From Symsagittifera roscoffensis (Eukaryota; Xenacoelomorpha; Acoela; Convolutidae), in contig NC_087065.1 of NCBI RefSeq assembly GCF_963678635.1, positions 37,347,888 through 37,411,887 of the forward strand: DNA of 64,000 nucleotides, written 5' to 3'. Within the stretch, counting starts at the first letter, position 1. Every line of letters starts with the position of its first letter. Below the pieces are notes generated by a model, which was not told the origin of the DNA, did no database searches, and worked only from the letters and a program-made list of their open reading frames with translations. A program made the position numbers and the translations under genes. Below are positions 32,163 through 43,900 of this stretch, piece by piece.

Positions 32163-33480
32163 TTAGGCAAACTTTTCACTGAGGCCAAAACTCTCCAAAT
32201 TAGACATTTAAAACAGAAGAAGTCCGAAGTAAACGAAGCATTTCGAAAAACTAATGAGTACAGGCAAAAAATCTGCCTCCATTGGCTCTCTTTCAGACAA
32301 GAAAACAAAAGGAGTACTTCCACTTAACGAAGTCATTGAAGGAAAAACATTCCTTAGTATCCTGAAAAAAAAAACACCCTCAAGACAAAACAGCGTACAC
32401 TAACTATATAACTGAAGTAAGTGAAGACACAATGCCATATCACCCTTCTATATTCGAACAAATAAACGCCAAGACACTTCGAAAATCAACTCTGAGAACG
32501 CACGGAAGCCACGGTCCCTCAGGTCTAGATGTGTGCGAATGGAGAAGGATAATAATTCACTTCAAACAGACATCCATTGAGCTCTGCAAAACAATTGCTA
32601 AACTATCCTGTACAATAGCAACTAAAGTTCTCCCCAAAGAAAACCTAACAGCATGCAACTCGTGTCGGCTGATACCTCTCGACAAAAATCCAGGGGTACG
32701 GCCCATTGGTATAGGCGAAGTTCTGAGAACAATAATTGGCAAAACAATCACCCACTGTATAAAATCAGACCTTAAAAGTCTCAGAAAAAATTTCCAACTC
32801 TGCTTGCGCCAGAAGTGTGGAATCGAATATGCTATCCACGGCTGGAGAAACGAGTTTGAGAAACCGGAAACGGACGCCACACTATTTATTGTTGCAGAAA
32901 ATGCCTTCAACTTGCTCAATAGAGAACTTGCTCTAAAAGTATGGAAACTTTTTGTCCGGCGCTACATCATGCGCTCGCCAACACATATAAATATCCCTCA
33001 AATCTATATAACAATAACACGGTTTTGACATCTACCGAAGGCACAACGCAAGGTGATCCCTTCGTAATGGCTATGTACGGAATTGGGATAAGCCCACTGA
33101 CCGAGCTCCTGCAAAATCCAAATGTCACCCAATGATGGAAGCGCTGCAGGTGATCTTAAGAGTCTCCGTGCAAGACTGGAAACCTGGATGTGCACGGAAA
33201 GGCTTTCGGATACAATGTGAAGCCTTCCAAGTGTCAACTCATAGAAAAAGTAAACCGTCGTGACAGCGCCATAAAAGTAATTGAAGGCACAAACATTACA
33301 ATGGTAGACGGTTTTAGAGTCTTTGGATTGTTTATAGGAACACCATCAGCATGCGATAAATACATGGAAAGCGAAATTAAAAAGACAGCTACCCTAACTA
33401 AAAAGCTTTGCAAAATAGCTGAAACATCACCACAAAATGCGTACTCCTGCTAAACAAAGGGAGTTCAAAATAAATTAAGC
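32163..33480 (+). pseudogene. Reverse transcriptase region of PHD/RT element, second copy
   Basis: The protein runs DKLF-like start (GKLFTEAKTLQIRH), KLMSTGKKSASIGSLSDKK (frame shifted), HGSHGPSGLDVCEWRRI, CRLIPLDKNPGVRPIGIGEVLRTIIGKTI, LFIVAENAFNLLNRELAL (motif A with Asp replaced: V-A-E-N for V-D-A-x-N) and STEGTTQGDPFVMAMYGIG (motif B). The catalytic ADD motif C reads P-N-D around 33130, so it is lost. The frame resumes as FGYNVKPSKCQLI and TMVDGFRVFGLFIG. Frameshifts occur at about 32260, 32370, 33028 and 33140. It would have copied its own RNA. Confidence 0.75.
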
Positions 33481-33482
33481 TT

Positions 33483-33574
33483 CTAAGCTTACTTCAAACT
33501 TCTTCTGGAGTTGCTTTGTTCTATAATTTACCGAATGCAAGAGTCGCGTCACTATGTGAGTACTTAATTTGAAG
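33483..33574 (+). repeat. LTR-c-like segment inside the RT element
   Basis: About 90 bp (GCTTACTTCAAACTTCTTCT through GAGTACTTAATTTGAA) is nearly identical to 34913-35004 within LTR c. It sits within the RT-element coding region, where it interrupts the protein. It may be a templated insertion during repair or a solo fragment of an LTR. Confidence 0.75.
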
Positions 33575-34441
33575 CATCTGAAGCATCTAAGAAAATTGAT
33601 AAAATCAAGAAAAAGAAAAAAAATCAGCTACATCCTGGTTTTACTGGCAAAAACCATATAACCAATGAAGATCGGAACCTTATTGCTTCGTTAGAAAACA
33701 GTGATCCACAAATAGCTGAAACGGAACAAAGTCTGATAAATAGAACATCAAAACTGAGAGAGAGAACATCACCCTTTTAAAAAAGGCTAAACTTATGGAA
33801 AAAATGCTCATCAGAAAAAAACTGACAAAAAATCTAGCGTCACAGAAAGGAGCATCGAATTGGCTATGCTTGCTACCCTAAAAAAGATACAAATTTTCCC
33901 TCAACAAATCAGAAATTAAAGAAGGATTACATCTGAGATATGGATGGGAACCACCGAACACTCCACATACATGCCCATGTGGACAACCGTTCATACTGAC
34001 CCACTCTCTACACTGTCCCAAAGGTGGATACACTCACCTAAGACATAATAAAATTAGCGATACCTTTGCGACACTCCTGGACGAAGTATGCCATGATGTT
34101 AAAATAGAGCCGAAACTTCAATCGTTGCCCCAAAACTATATCTGACGCCTACAATAATCATGAAATTGTCAAAACATTAAAATACCAACAAAGAATTCTG
34201 GATGAGGAACACAGCAGCTTTGTTTCACTAATTTTTGCGTGTACCGGAGGAGCAGCACCAGGCTCTACAAAAACCATCCAGAAACTAGCAGAGAAACTAA
34301 GCGAGAAACGGAACGAATCATCTCGTACACAAAAAACTTTATTGGAACAAAAAAAGTTTTTGCACTTCTGAGGAGTGCAATCCTCTGCCTTAGGGGGGGG
34401 GCAAAAATGTTAAAAATACATCCAAAATAGACAGTTTTTTC
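33575..34441 (+). pseudogene. C-terminal region of PHD/RT element, second copy
   Basis: Broken frames contain QKGASNWL, LNKSEIKEGLHLRYGWEPPNTPHTCPCGQPFILTHSLHCPKGGYTHLRHNKI, a Cys/His motif (C-x-CG..H..C) of the kind ending many LINE RT proteins, then DEVCHDVKIEPKLQ, SSFVSLIFACTGGA and FALLRSAILCLRGGA at the end. The element ends close to 34441, where LTR c begins. The central part between 33574 and 33830 is mostly unreadable. Confidence 0.65.
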
Positions 34442-35384
34442 TGTGCTATAATCGAGGAGGGTAGATTTTAATTGACAGTTCTCTTGATTCAATAATATCG
34501 ACCTGATTTATTCATAAAATTTTTCCGATGTTTTTATATAGCTTTGGTACGGCCCTATCCAACTTATGCACGTACCGTTGCATGACGGAAGGGCCCATTT
34601 TATTGACTTTTTTTTTCAAAAATTTGATTTGACCCTGTCGTGCTCAAGTTTCTCGCAACACCTAAAAGACAAAATAAATTAGATCAGAAGACTCGAGTTA
34701 AATTGAGGGAAGTTCGCTGGAAAATACAAGAGTAAAATTGCAGTTCGCAATTTTACCAGAATATTTCGATCTGAGTAGAGTTATCTTGTTCCTGATAAAA
34801 GATCGAGAGTTCAAGAAAAGAAGTGCAATTGACCGGACGAGAGTGATACTTGACTGGGAAGGTGGACAGCCGAAGCTGCCCAATGGTCTAGGGAATAAAA
34901 AATTTTGAGCTTAACTCAATTACTTCAAACTTCTTCTAGAGTTGCTTTGTTCTATAATTTACCGAATGCAAGAGTCGCGTCACTATGTGAGTACTTAATT
35001 TGAATTTCTCGAGTGCATTTTATGTAATTCTGTTGAGATAAGGCAAGTTTTAGTTTGATCCATCTGAAATGGATCAAAGTTCCACTGTCCAATAAAAACT
35101 AACGGTATACTTAAGCTTCCGACCCTGTTTCTAATGGCGTTCGCGTGATTTAGGTATGTAGAGACCTGACCATGGGGGCGTTTTTATTTCTAGAGTGAGT
35201 GGTGTTTTGGTAGTAGCCTTTAAGCTGTAACACGGTTTGTAGTCTCATGTAGCAAGTGAACCGAATTGGCTCCGACTGAATGGGATACAAAAACACAAGA
35301 GATAGTGTCCCTGACCCTTGAGCCATTGGTTATAGGGCCTATTTTTCTTAGCCTCATATGTGACCTAATTAGGCGACTGTTACA
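34442..35384 (+). mobile_element. 5' LTR of element c
   Basis: It begins TGTGCTATAATCGAG after the RT element and ends CGACTGTTACA. It shares ordered blocks with LTR d in inverted orientation (for example the perfect 9-bp hairpin TTGATCCAT..ATGGATCAA at about 35055 and ATTGGCTCCGACTGAATGGG at about 35265). AATAAA lies at 35091. The start was chosen by alignment with the other LTRs and is less certain than the end. Confidence 0.6.
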
Positions 35385-36814
35385 TAGTATTTTTACGGGG
35401 TGTTTTTACAACATCGAGACTACGGGATCGAACCCAGTTGACACAGCTCCGGCCTACATGCCCATTCTAGAGTACCGGTGGTACGGTTCAACTGGAACAT
35501 GTCCACCTTCTGGTTGTACTGTGATAGCTTTTTAAGTAAATTTGAGAAAAATTCCCAGTGCGCTTTCCAACACGAGGTCTTGCTAACCGTGTAAAGGGGC
35601 CACTAGGGTAACAAAAAAACGGGTTAAAGACAAAAAGCGAAACAAAATAAAACAGCAAAGAATAGAAATTGGAAAAAAAGCCCTAAAAACTCAAAAAAAG
35701 AAGTGGCATTGATTTCCAGGTTAGGTGGATCAAACCTTTTTATTAATTAAAATAGTATACTCATACTATTTTCAAATAAGACCGATCGCTTTGATCAAAA
35801 TAGCAAATTTTCAGCAGGTGTCCGAGTTCGGCGCTTTGAAAGGGTTTTCAGATAGCCTTGCAGCCTTGGAGAACCATTGGGAGACTTCGCCGGAAGAGGT
35901 GACCAGACAGAAGGCAAAGTTGTTCGTAGGACCGGCATCTGAAAAACGAGAGAAGGCACGCCTAGGAACAGACGACCAGTATGGCAATCAGAGCAGTACA
36001 AAAATCACCAGGGTGCACTGTTCAACCAAACGAATATCGTTAAAATCTATTTTATATTATAGGAGATAGATATAAAAGGAAATAAGCGGCACCCCACAGT
36101 TTTGAGAAAACGTTTTTACTTGAGCACAGCTTAGAAACAGGTTCTACGGATTTTCTCTCGAGAGTTTTGACACCCATCGCGCTTAAAGTATTTATCGGCT
36201 TCAGTGGGGGGCTAGAAAGTGTGGAGATTAGAAGGGGGCTGGTTAAGATAGAGCTTTATTGATTTGAAATTGTAAAAAGGGGGCTTCATTACAGTAACTA
36301 TACAATCGATATAGTCGATTTAGTTACAATTGATTAACTAGAGTCTGGAACGGTCAAGTTAAAGACTTAGAACAAGAGTTGGAACGCGAAGGTACCCGGT
36401 AGTAAACTCGAAATAAGTTAGATAACCTGGTCGTATTGGGTGGGGGATCGGAAATAGACAAGTTATAGAACCCAGTAGGTGAAAGCCCCATAACAACGTT
36501 AAAAGGGGGTTGGAAATCGCTTGACAGTCAGGTACCAGACATTTTTTTCGAAAAATTTCCCTTGTTGACTTTGAGTTTTATGTACATACAAATTTTTTTA
36601 AATTTGATTTTTACATTTTGAATTTTATTGTTTTTCAAATAAATTTTAAAGTTTAATTGAGATTTGGTGCATTTGCAACCACAAAAGAAATTTTAAAAAT
36701 AAGTTGCTTTTTGGCTTGCATTGGGTTTAAAAGGGAAAGTAATTTAGGGGAAACTCAGTTAATTTTTGGTAAGAAAACTGGGTTTGCAAAATTTTACACG
36801 ATTTCTGGAGGTGG
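35385..36814 (+). other. Leader of element c
   Basis: It matches the inverted leader of d over most of its length, for example ATGCCCATTCTAGAGTACCG and GTGATAGCTTTTTAAG. The primer-binding-site core is degraded here. Short frames (35725-36069 and others) have no coding character and are not conserved in d. No gene is seen. Confidence 0.6.
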
Positions 36815-39351
36815 CACTGGGACAGTGGATCAAGCGTCCCAATACTGGAGACGGGAGTGGAAAATTCAAAACGAATTCCGGAGGTGATACTGGGATAGTG
36901 GATCAGGTATCCTAACACTTGAGTCACGGTGATGAAGAAACTTGCACGAGTTCTGGAGGCAGTCTTGGGATAGTGGTTTATGGCTTGCAACACTTGAGTC
37001 CTGGGATAGTGATTTAAGATTCCTATAAATTGAGTTCTGGGATAGTCGTTTAAGGGTCCCAAAAATTGAGTCCTGGGATAGTGATTTAAGGGTCCCAACA
37101 CTTGATACCTGGGATAGTGGTTTGAGAGTCCCAGCACTTGAGTCCTGGGATACTGATTTAAGGGTCCCAACACTTGAGTCCCGAGATACTGATTTAAGGG
37201 TCCCAAGACTTGAGTCTTGGGATAGTGATTTAAGGGTCCCAATACTTGAGTCCTGGGATAGTGATTCAAGGGTCCCATCACTTGAGTCCTGGAATATTGA
37301 TTTAAGGGTCCCAACACTTGAGTCCTGGGATAGTTTTTTAGCGGTCCCAACACTTGAGTCCTGGGATACTGATTTGAGAGTCCCAACACTTGCGTCCTGG
37401 GATAGTGATTTGAGGGTCCCAACACTTGATTCCTGGGATAGTGATTTAAGGGTCCCAACACTTTCCCGGCACAGCGATTTAAGGGTCCCAACACCTAGAA
37501 TCCTAGGATAGTGAATTAAGGGTCCAACACCTAAAGTCTTGGGATAGTAAATTAAGTATCTCAACACCTAATTATTTAAGGATCCCATCACTTGAGTCCT
37601 GGGATAGTGATTTAGCGGTCCCAACACTTGAGTCCTGGGAAGTGATTTAAGGGACCCAACTCTTTCCTGGGACGGTGATTTAAGGGTCCCAACACCTAGA
37701 ATCCTAGGATACTGAATTAAGGGTCCCACACCTAGAGTCCTGGGATAGTGAATTAAGGTCCAACACCTAAAGTCTTGGGATAGTAAATTAAGTATCTCAA
37801 CACCTAAAAGCCTGGAATAGTGGATTTAGTATCCCAACACTTGAGTCCTGGGATACTGATTTAAGGTTCCCAACACTTCAGTCCTGGGATAGTGATTCAA
37901 GGGTCCCAACACTTGAGTCCTGGGATACTGATTTAAGGTCCCAAGACTTGAGTCTTGGGATAGTGATTTAAGGGTCCCAACACTTGAGTCCTGGGATAGT
38001 GATTTAAGGATCCCATCACTTGAGTCCTGGGATAGTTATTTAGCGGTCCCAACACTTGAGTCCTGGGATAGTGATTTAAGGACCCAACTCTATCCTGGGA
38101 CGGTGATTTAAGGGTCCCAACACCTAGAATCCTAGGATAGTAAATTAAGTACCCAACACCTTAAAGCCTGGGATAGTGGTTTGACAGTCGCAACACTTGA
38201 GTCCTGGGATAATGATTTAAGGCTCTCAAAACTTGAGTCCTGGGATACTGATTTAAGGGTCCCAACACTTGAATCCCGAGATACTGATTTAAGGGTCACA
38301 AGACTTGAGTCTTGGGATAGTGATTTAAGGGTCCCAACACTTGAGTCCTGGGTGGGTGATTTGAGGGTCCCATCACTTGAGTCCTGGGATAGTGATGTAC
38401 AGGTCCCAAAACTTGAGTCCTGGGATAGTGATTTAGCGGTCCCAACACTTGACTACTGGGATACTGATTTTTGATTAAAACACTTGATCCCGGGATACTG
38501 ATTTAAGGGTCCCAACACTTGAGTCCTGGGATACTGATTTGAGGGTCCCAACACTTGAGTCCTGGGATAGTGATTTGAGGGTCCCAACACTTGAGTCCTG
38601 GGATAGTGATTTAAAAGTCCAAATACTTGAGTCCTGGGATAGTGATTCAAGGGTCCCAACACTTGAGTCCTGGGATACTGATTTAAGGTCCCAAGACTTG
38701 AGTCTTGGGATAGTGATTTAAGGGTCCCAACACTTGAGTCCTGGGATAGTGATTTGAGGGTCCCAACACTTGAGTCCTGGGATAGTGATTTAAAAGTCCA
38801 AATACTTGAGTCCTGGGATAGTGATTCAAGGGTCCCAACACTTAATCCTGGGATACTGATTTAAGGTCCCAAGACTTGAGTCTTGGGATAGTGATTTAAG
38901 GGTCCCAAAACTTGAGTCCTGGGATAGTGATTTAGCGGTCCCAACACTTGACTACTGGGATACTGATTTTTGATTCCCAACACTTGATCCCGGGATACTG
39001 ATTTAAGGGTCCCAACACTTGAGTCCTGGGATACTGATTTAAGGTCCCAAGACTTGAGTCTTGGGATAGTGATTTAAGGGTCCCATCACTTGAGTCCTGA
39101 GATAGTGATTTAGCGGTCCCAACACTTGACTCCTGGGATACTGATTTTTGATTCCCAACACTTGATCCCGGGATACTGATTTAAGGGTCCCAACACTTGA
39201 GTCCTGGGATAAGGATTCAAGAGTCCCTACAGTTGAGTACTGGGATAGTGATTTAAGGGTCCCAACACTTGACCTGGGAGAGCGGTTTAAGAGTTTCAAC
39301 ACCTAGAGTCCTGGGATAGTGAATTAAGGGTCCAACACCTAGAGTCCTGTG
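36815..39351. repeat. 36-bp minisatellite of element c, about 2.5 kb
   Basis: The unit reads GTCCCAACACTTGAGTCC followed by TGGGATAGTGATTTAAGG, 36 bp. Close to 70 units occur, with point changes and higher-order blocks (for example 38480-38720 and 38720-39010 resemble each other). The length is a multiple of three, so up to three frames stay open and encode 12-residue repeats such as VPTLESWDSDLR; these are not believed to be genes. The core is shared with the shorter repeat in d. The array runs straight into a gag remnant. Confidence 0.95.
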
Positions 39352-39957
39352 ATGATGCTTGCGGCGATGGTCGGAACCAAACCGAGAGAGAAAGAGGAGG
39401 TGACAACAACGACCGAAAAAGGCAAACCTTTGGTACAGTTTCCACGATAAGCTGACCAGGGGAAAAAGCAAACAATGGAGGGAGCAGTGGGTCACCAAAA
39501 TGGGCAAGCAAAGGAATCGAAATTATCGCTTGTAGAGTTAGAGGACTTGGTGTCAAAGTTGGATCAGATAGACAAGAAGCTGAAGTGCAGCAAAGAGGAC
39601 CGCCAGGAATCAAAGAAAGAACTTCGACATAAAAAAAATGAAAATCTGGACAACTGCTTCAACTTAGAGAGGGCCACTGAAAAAAAGTTGAAACAGATGG
39701 CAAACAAGACGGAGACAACAGACAAGGAGCTAGAAAAACATATCAAGAAAGATCTGGAGGAAATGAGAAGGCGGTATGAGACCGTAACCGATAAATTATG
39801 GAATCTAGAGACGAGAATGGACACAATGAGCAGAGACTAGGCAGATAGTTCTTCTGCCATACAATCCAAATTGGATGCACTCTTGAGAAACTCTATTGCT
39901 CAAGAGAAAACGATACCAGACAAAAACAGAAAAGTTAACCGGAACTAGGGTTGAACC
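39352..39957 (+). pseudogene. Gag N-terminal remnant, element c
   Basis: From ATG at 39352: MMLAAMVGTKPREKE, matching LAMMVGIKTKE of d, then a TAA, then 39475-39840 VELEDLVSKLDQIDKKLK and a long coiled coil (ERATEKKLKQMANKTETTDKELEKHIKKDLEEMRRRYET). Roughly 125 codons of Gag that precede LAMMVG in d are absent here; the minisatellite abuts instead. TAG at 39838 and TAG near 39946 interrupt it. Confidence 0.65.
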
Positions 39958-40770
39958 TCAACGTAAGAAGCAGGAATCGACAGCATTACCTCTGATAAAA
40001 AACAGCATATGATCGGTGATGACCAAGACGGCTACGAAAGGAGGAGTGTCAAACTCAACAAGGATACCAAAGAAATCGGGCGCACACACGAGTGTAATAC
40101 CTGATGCGATGACGTGGGCAAATACTTGGGAAATGATGAACAGGACATTTGAAGCATTCGCAACAAGATACACAGAGTCGAGCGATAGAGGAGGAGGTGA
40201 ATCGAGAAAAACTTTCAAGAAGCCGAAAGAATTCAAAGATGACTCGGATGGTTGCATAGATACCTGGGTTGAGGTAATGAGACTACATCTTGAACAAGAC
40301 AACCTGAATGATGAAAAACAGGCGTGCATCGCGATACTAAGCAATCTGGAGGGCACGGCGCTGAAGTGCGTGGCAGCCAAGAAGGAAGAAGAACGTGACA
40401 GAGCGGACAAGATCTTTGAAATTCTGCTGAACCGATTCGGATCCGGGATGAAGGGGCACCAGGCCATGATGAGATTTGAGAAGAGGAGACGGAGAGATGA
40501 TGAATCGATTGATCGATTCCTTGATAATCTGGAGAGCTTAAGATGAAGAAGTGATCCAGATGAATCAACTAATAGGAGAAACTTTAGCATCGCTTCGAAA
40601 CTCCTTGATGAGGTGAAAAGTGACAATTTGAGAACAATGTTGGCAACATACTACACGCTATCGGAAGATAATGCACCAACATCGGAAGAGATGAGACAGA
40701 AATCTTTAGAGTACATGTTGATGAAACCGAGGAATTACTCATTTTCAGACAGGGGAAACCTGTAAGGGTA
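39958..40770 (+). pseudogene. Gag capsid remnant, element c
   Basis: This is the best preserved part of c, open at 40016-40546: FKDDSDGCIDTWVEVMRLHLEQ, CIAILSNLEGTALKCVAAKKEEERDRADKIFEILLNRFGSGMKGHQAMMRFEKRRRRDDESIDRF. It supplies the sense codons (Glu) at two positions where both A and B have stops. A TGA at 40544 is followed by RSDPDESTNRRNFSIASKLLDEVK. Confidence 0.8.
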
Positions 40771-41515
40771 AGCTAACAACAAAGGTCGTCATGGTATAAG
40801 CCAAGAGATGATATGAACAAACGAAGGTCATGTGCAAATTGTGGCTCGGCAGATCCCCATGTAGCGGATTGGACCACATACAAGCAAGGCATGAAAAGCT
40901 TGGGATATACGCCTGATGAAGAGGACGTGTGTCACGTGGAAGAGCACGAGTTTTACAGTGGCTGGACTATCCTCTGTTTTGGGAAGCAGTAAAGAATTAA
41001 AATTACCCAAAACACAAGTTAGCACTTGCGGTGGGGCAGATTACCAAGAACAGACAAGCTGAGAACAACTTGCAGAACATGGAGGTGACAAGTGGCGAGT
41101 TAACGACAAAATCGATAAAGGCCATGACCAAAGAGAGAGATGCTGGAAGGGCTGAGTCAAGAATTTCACTAGGAATAAACTGCGAGAAAGCAGCAGCGGA
41201 GGTCCTTAACAAAGTGAAACAAGACTTGGCGACAAAAGAGATCGAACAAAGGCTGAACCAAGCAATCAAACATTGATTCATATAGATGTATATGCTGACT
41301 ATCTGCGCACAACCCACCCACAAACTCCATCGACAGCACTCAGAGCATTATTCACGAGAGGTGGTGGAAAATCGATTGCGATAGACAGTAGGTAAACGGA
41401 AGCCTATGGTCAACATGAGGTCATGTTAAACATAGATGGAATCAACATCTACACAAAGACGATGATAACGTGTGACGAGGATCTTGCCAGTCAAATCTAC
41501 ATATTCGAGAGGAAC
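40771..41515 (+). pseudogene. Nucleocapsid and pre-protease remnant, element c
   Basis: KRRSCANCGSADPHVADWTTYKQGMKSLGYTPDEED corresponds to the first zinc knuckle of A/B with its last Cys replaced by Trp; the second knuckle is lost. Then KDLATKEIEQRLNQ-like helical sequence follows, and at 41281 DVYADYLR, matching the B region 56280 that A lacks. Many stops are present. Confidence 0.65.
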
Positions 41516-41520
41516 TCAAG

Positions 41521-41725
41521 TTGAGGTCGATTTGAGACTGCGCCATGCTAGAAGAGGAAGCCACGCATCTGGGAACAGAAGTAGATGTATCCGCATAAAG
41601 AATGTACTAGACGTAATTGGGTCTTCTTTCCGCTTATGTCTAGTATATGTGCGGATACATCTACTTCTATTCCAAGAAATAATGGCTTCCTCTTCTAGCA
41701 AGGCGCAGTCTCCAATCGACCTCAA
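41521..41725. repeat. Long imperfect palindrome, arms about 90 bp
   Basis: The left arm (41521-41612) and the right arm (41634-41725) are inverted copies, about 90 percent identical: AGAAGTAGATGTATCCGCA occurs in the left arm and TGCGGATACATCTACTTCT in the right. The left arm aligns with the pre-protease sequence of B (about 56518), so the right arm is an inverted duplicate. It sits at the point where the element order becomes scrambled. Confidence 0.85.
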
Positions 41726-42180
41726 GAGGGGCCCTCTAGATTAGACAGCAGCGATAGAATCATTGCCGAACAGCGAGGCGGAACGTAGCAAACCGTCAAA
41801 ACGTCAACACAGTTAGAAAGAACAGGATTTAGGTAGGTAGCAATTAGTCTCCTCTATACCCCAGAGTGTGTTGACTAGGACGTAATGTAAAAAACGGGAA
41901 GAAAAGATCGAGCTTAAAAAGGAACGAGTCACCTTCGGTACATGCGATCAATTCATGAATATGCTGCATTTAAGGACACCGAAGCAAACGTTTTGATCGG
42001 AAAGGCAGATATTCAGTAGGATGAGCAGACAAACAGACAATTTACCGCGGATAAGGAATTATCAGGGGAGACCAATGTTTATCAATCGGATGCAGCAGGT
42101 GTCAAATCGGAGACATGCTCCAATGAAGACTCGGCGAGAGAGAAACCATTAAGGAGATCGTAAGCTGACACCTATCAGAC
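41726..42180 (+). pseudogene. Displaced post-RNase H fragment, element c
   Basis: The sequence resembles the spacer after RNase H of A and B (CAGCAGCGATAGAATCATTG against CAGCAGCAGTGGCATCGCTA; CTCCTCTATACCCCAGAG against TCCTCAATACCCCACGAG), yet it lies upstream of the RT fragment at 42181. A second copy of the same part is at about 45690-46000. No intact frame is present. Confidence 0.55.
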
Positions 42181-42412
42181 AATAACTCAGTTTCAAGCCC
42201 TGAAAACCCAGAAGTACGGGAATATCATAATGTGTTACGTAGATGACGTGGTTAAAGCGTCGCCCACACTGGGAGATCACATTGACAGACTGGATTAAGT
42301 CTTCAACTGCATAAAATGACCAGGCATGAAATGAAAGCCCTCGAAGTGCGAGATTCTCAGGGACTCAATAAAATGTCTGGACTGGATGAAAGAAAGCATG
42401 GTATAAGACCGA
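42181..42412 (+). pseudogene. RT remnant of element c
   Basis: KYGNIIMCYVDDVVKASPTLGDHIDRLD preserves the YVDD motif in otherwise broken sequence aligned to A 14345-14560. It is interrupted by a Penelope-like insertion at 42423. Confidence 0.75.
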
Positions 42413-42422
42413 CTCCAGATTG

Positions 42423-43480
42423 CAGCAGGAAAGTCACATATAGATCAAAAGGGGTTGAATGCGAGAGTTGCCGAAACTGGTATCATCTAAAATGCGGGAA
42501 AATATCCGATGACGTATACGCATCAATAACCGAGATAATCTGGTACTGTGAAAGCTGCTGCCGAGCTAAGAACAAGGAGAAGGATACTCCCCAGGTGAAA
42601 TTGTTCCTCAGGTATGTGGATGACATTGTTAGAACAATCAGAGGGGAGCCGAGTTGTCTTCTCGATGCCGCCAATTCTCTTCATCCGAATTTGCAGTTCA
42701 CTCTAGAGAAAACTAATTTGGAGGGGAATTTGCCGTTCCTAGATTTGAACATAAATGTATCGCAGGGTAGGCGTGTAACTTGCAGTTGGTATCAAAAACC
42801 AACAAATACAGGGACTATACTGAACTATAGAAGCTGCGCCCCAACTCAGTATAAGCGTAGTGTTATCCAAGGCACTGTACACAGGGTTTTTAGGAGTACA
42901 TCTAGCTGGGAGCAATTTGATAAGGCTATGGAAACTAATAGGGCGCAATGGCTGACAAATCAGTACCCTGAAAATTGGTCCGCAAAGGTGGCTTCAGACG
43001 CCTTGTGCAAGATCATCGAGGGTAAGGGCAAGCGCCTGGATAGTGAGAGGTGTTTGTCAGTTCAATCACCAAAAGATGGGAAGCCCCCAATGCTGATGGT
43101 GCAATATAGAGGGAACCAGAGCCAATATTTTGCTAACAGGTTACGAAAATTAACTAACGTTCAAGTGGTTTTCACCACAAGAAAACTACAATCTACAATC
43201 ATGTTTACTATCACTGAAGTCAGCATTTTCTAATGATCTCAAGTCAAGAGTGGTTTATAAACTGTCATGTAGTGGATGCATTCCACCTATGTCGGACAAA
43301 CTGTTCGACATTTGACCACTAGAATTGAGGAACATAAGAAAGTAGACTCACCGGTAGGCCTCCACCTTCAGCAATGCCAACTCGAGGGAAACAGTGCATA
43401 TCTTAGTTGGGAAACTATAGATAGGTCAAACAACCAAACCAATTGCTAACACTAGAGGCAATACATATCAGGAAAGAGAA
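42423..43480 (+). pseudogene. Penelope-like RT/GIY-YIG protein fragment with PHD finger (copy 1)
   Basis: It reads VECESCRNWYHLKC..IIWYCESC, a clean CX2C-X4-HX2C-..W-x-CX2C half of a PHD finger, then LFLRYVDDIVRTIRG (motif C), LHPNLQFTLEK, GNLPFLDLNI, TCSWYQKPTNTGTILNYRSCAPTQYKRSVIQGTVHRVF and QYRGNQSQYFANRL. The open frame ends at 43233. After this, frames with RVVYKLSCSGC, STYVGQTVRHLTTRIEEHKK and SPVGLHLQQC carry the GIY-YIG motif with a frameshift. The frame listed from 42316 begins in gypsy RT sequence, so its first 36 codons are not part of this protein. Confidence 0.8.
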
Positions 43481-43804
43481 ACCGGGCTTGAACACGCGCG
43501 ATGAGTTTAGGAGCAGGGAGTTAACACTGAAAATTTAGTCCCAAAGTATTTTTGGTTTTTTATTTAAAACGTACGTGTCTAAATCGAAATTATGACTCAG
43601 AAACTTCTAGACAAATTAATTTAAAAATGTTTAATTAATTTTAGAGGTTAAAAGTATTTTAATCTTAATGGTAATTTAGAGGTCAACTGTGATTGGCTAA
43701 TTTTTTATCATGATGGTTTAGAACCAAATTGTATGTGATTTATTGTAAATAACAATTGTAAATTGATGTTTTATCGTCATTTAGATTAGTTTATTGTAAA
43801 AATC

Positions 43805-43831
43805 CTGACGATGCACATAGTTGCGAAAACG
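43805..43831 (+). ncRNA. Hammerhead-like hairpin at 3' end of Penelope-like copy 1
   Basis: CTGACGA-TGCACATAGTTGC-GAAA fits the hammerhead core CUGANGA..GAAA around a short hairpin. In copy 2 the same place reads CTGATGA-TGACTTTTATGTC-GAAA; the stem changes from GCA/TGC to GAC/GTC, a paired change. One extra base (T) after CUGANGA departs from the canonical ribozyme. Hammerhead motifs are known in Penelope-like terminal repeats. Confidence 0.45.
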
Positions 43832-43900
43832 TTTGAAATTTACTTTTTAGCAAAAATTTCTGCAATGAAAGCCGTTCTGACTTAGAAACCTCCATGATTG

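Larger units (their letters stand above)
42423..43889 (+). mobile_element. Penelope-like element, 5'-truncated (copy 1)
   Basis: The insert lies between CTCCAGATTG (42413-42422) and CTCCATGATTG (43890-43900), a 10-11 bp target duplication with one indel. Gypsy RT sequence resumes on the other side. The insert contains the second half of a PHD finger, RT from motif C onward, linker, a GIY-YIG endonuclease remnant and the 3' terminal hairpin. Everything upstream of the PHD finger is missing. Confidence 0.8.

Noticed and set aside
36727-39302. Long ORFs (up to 255 codons) encoding 12-residue repeats
   Set aside because: The 36-bp unit is a multiple of three and keeps several frames open. The array is noncoding leader in the related element d.
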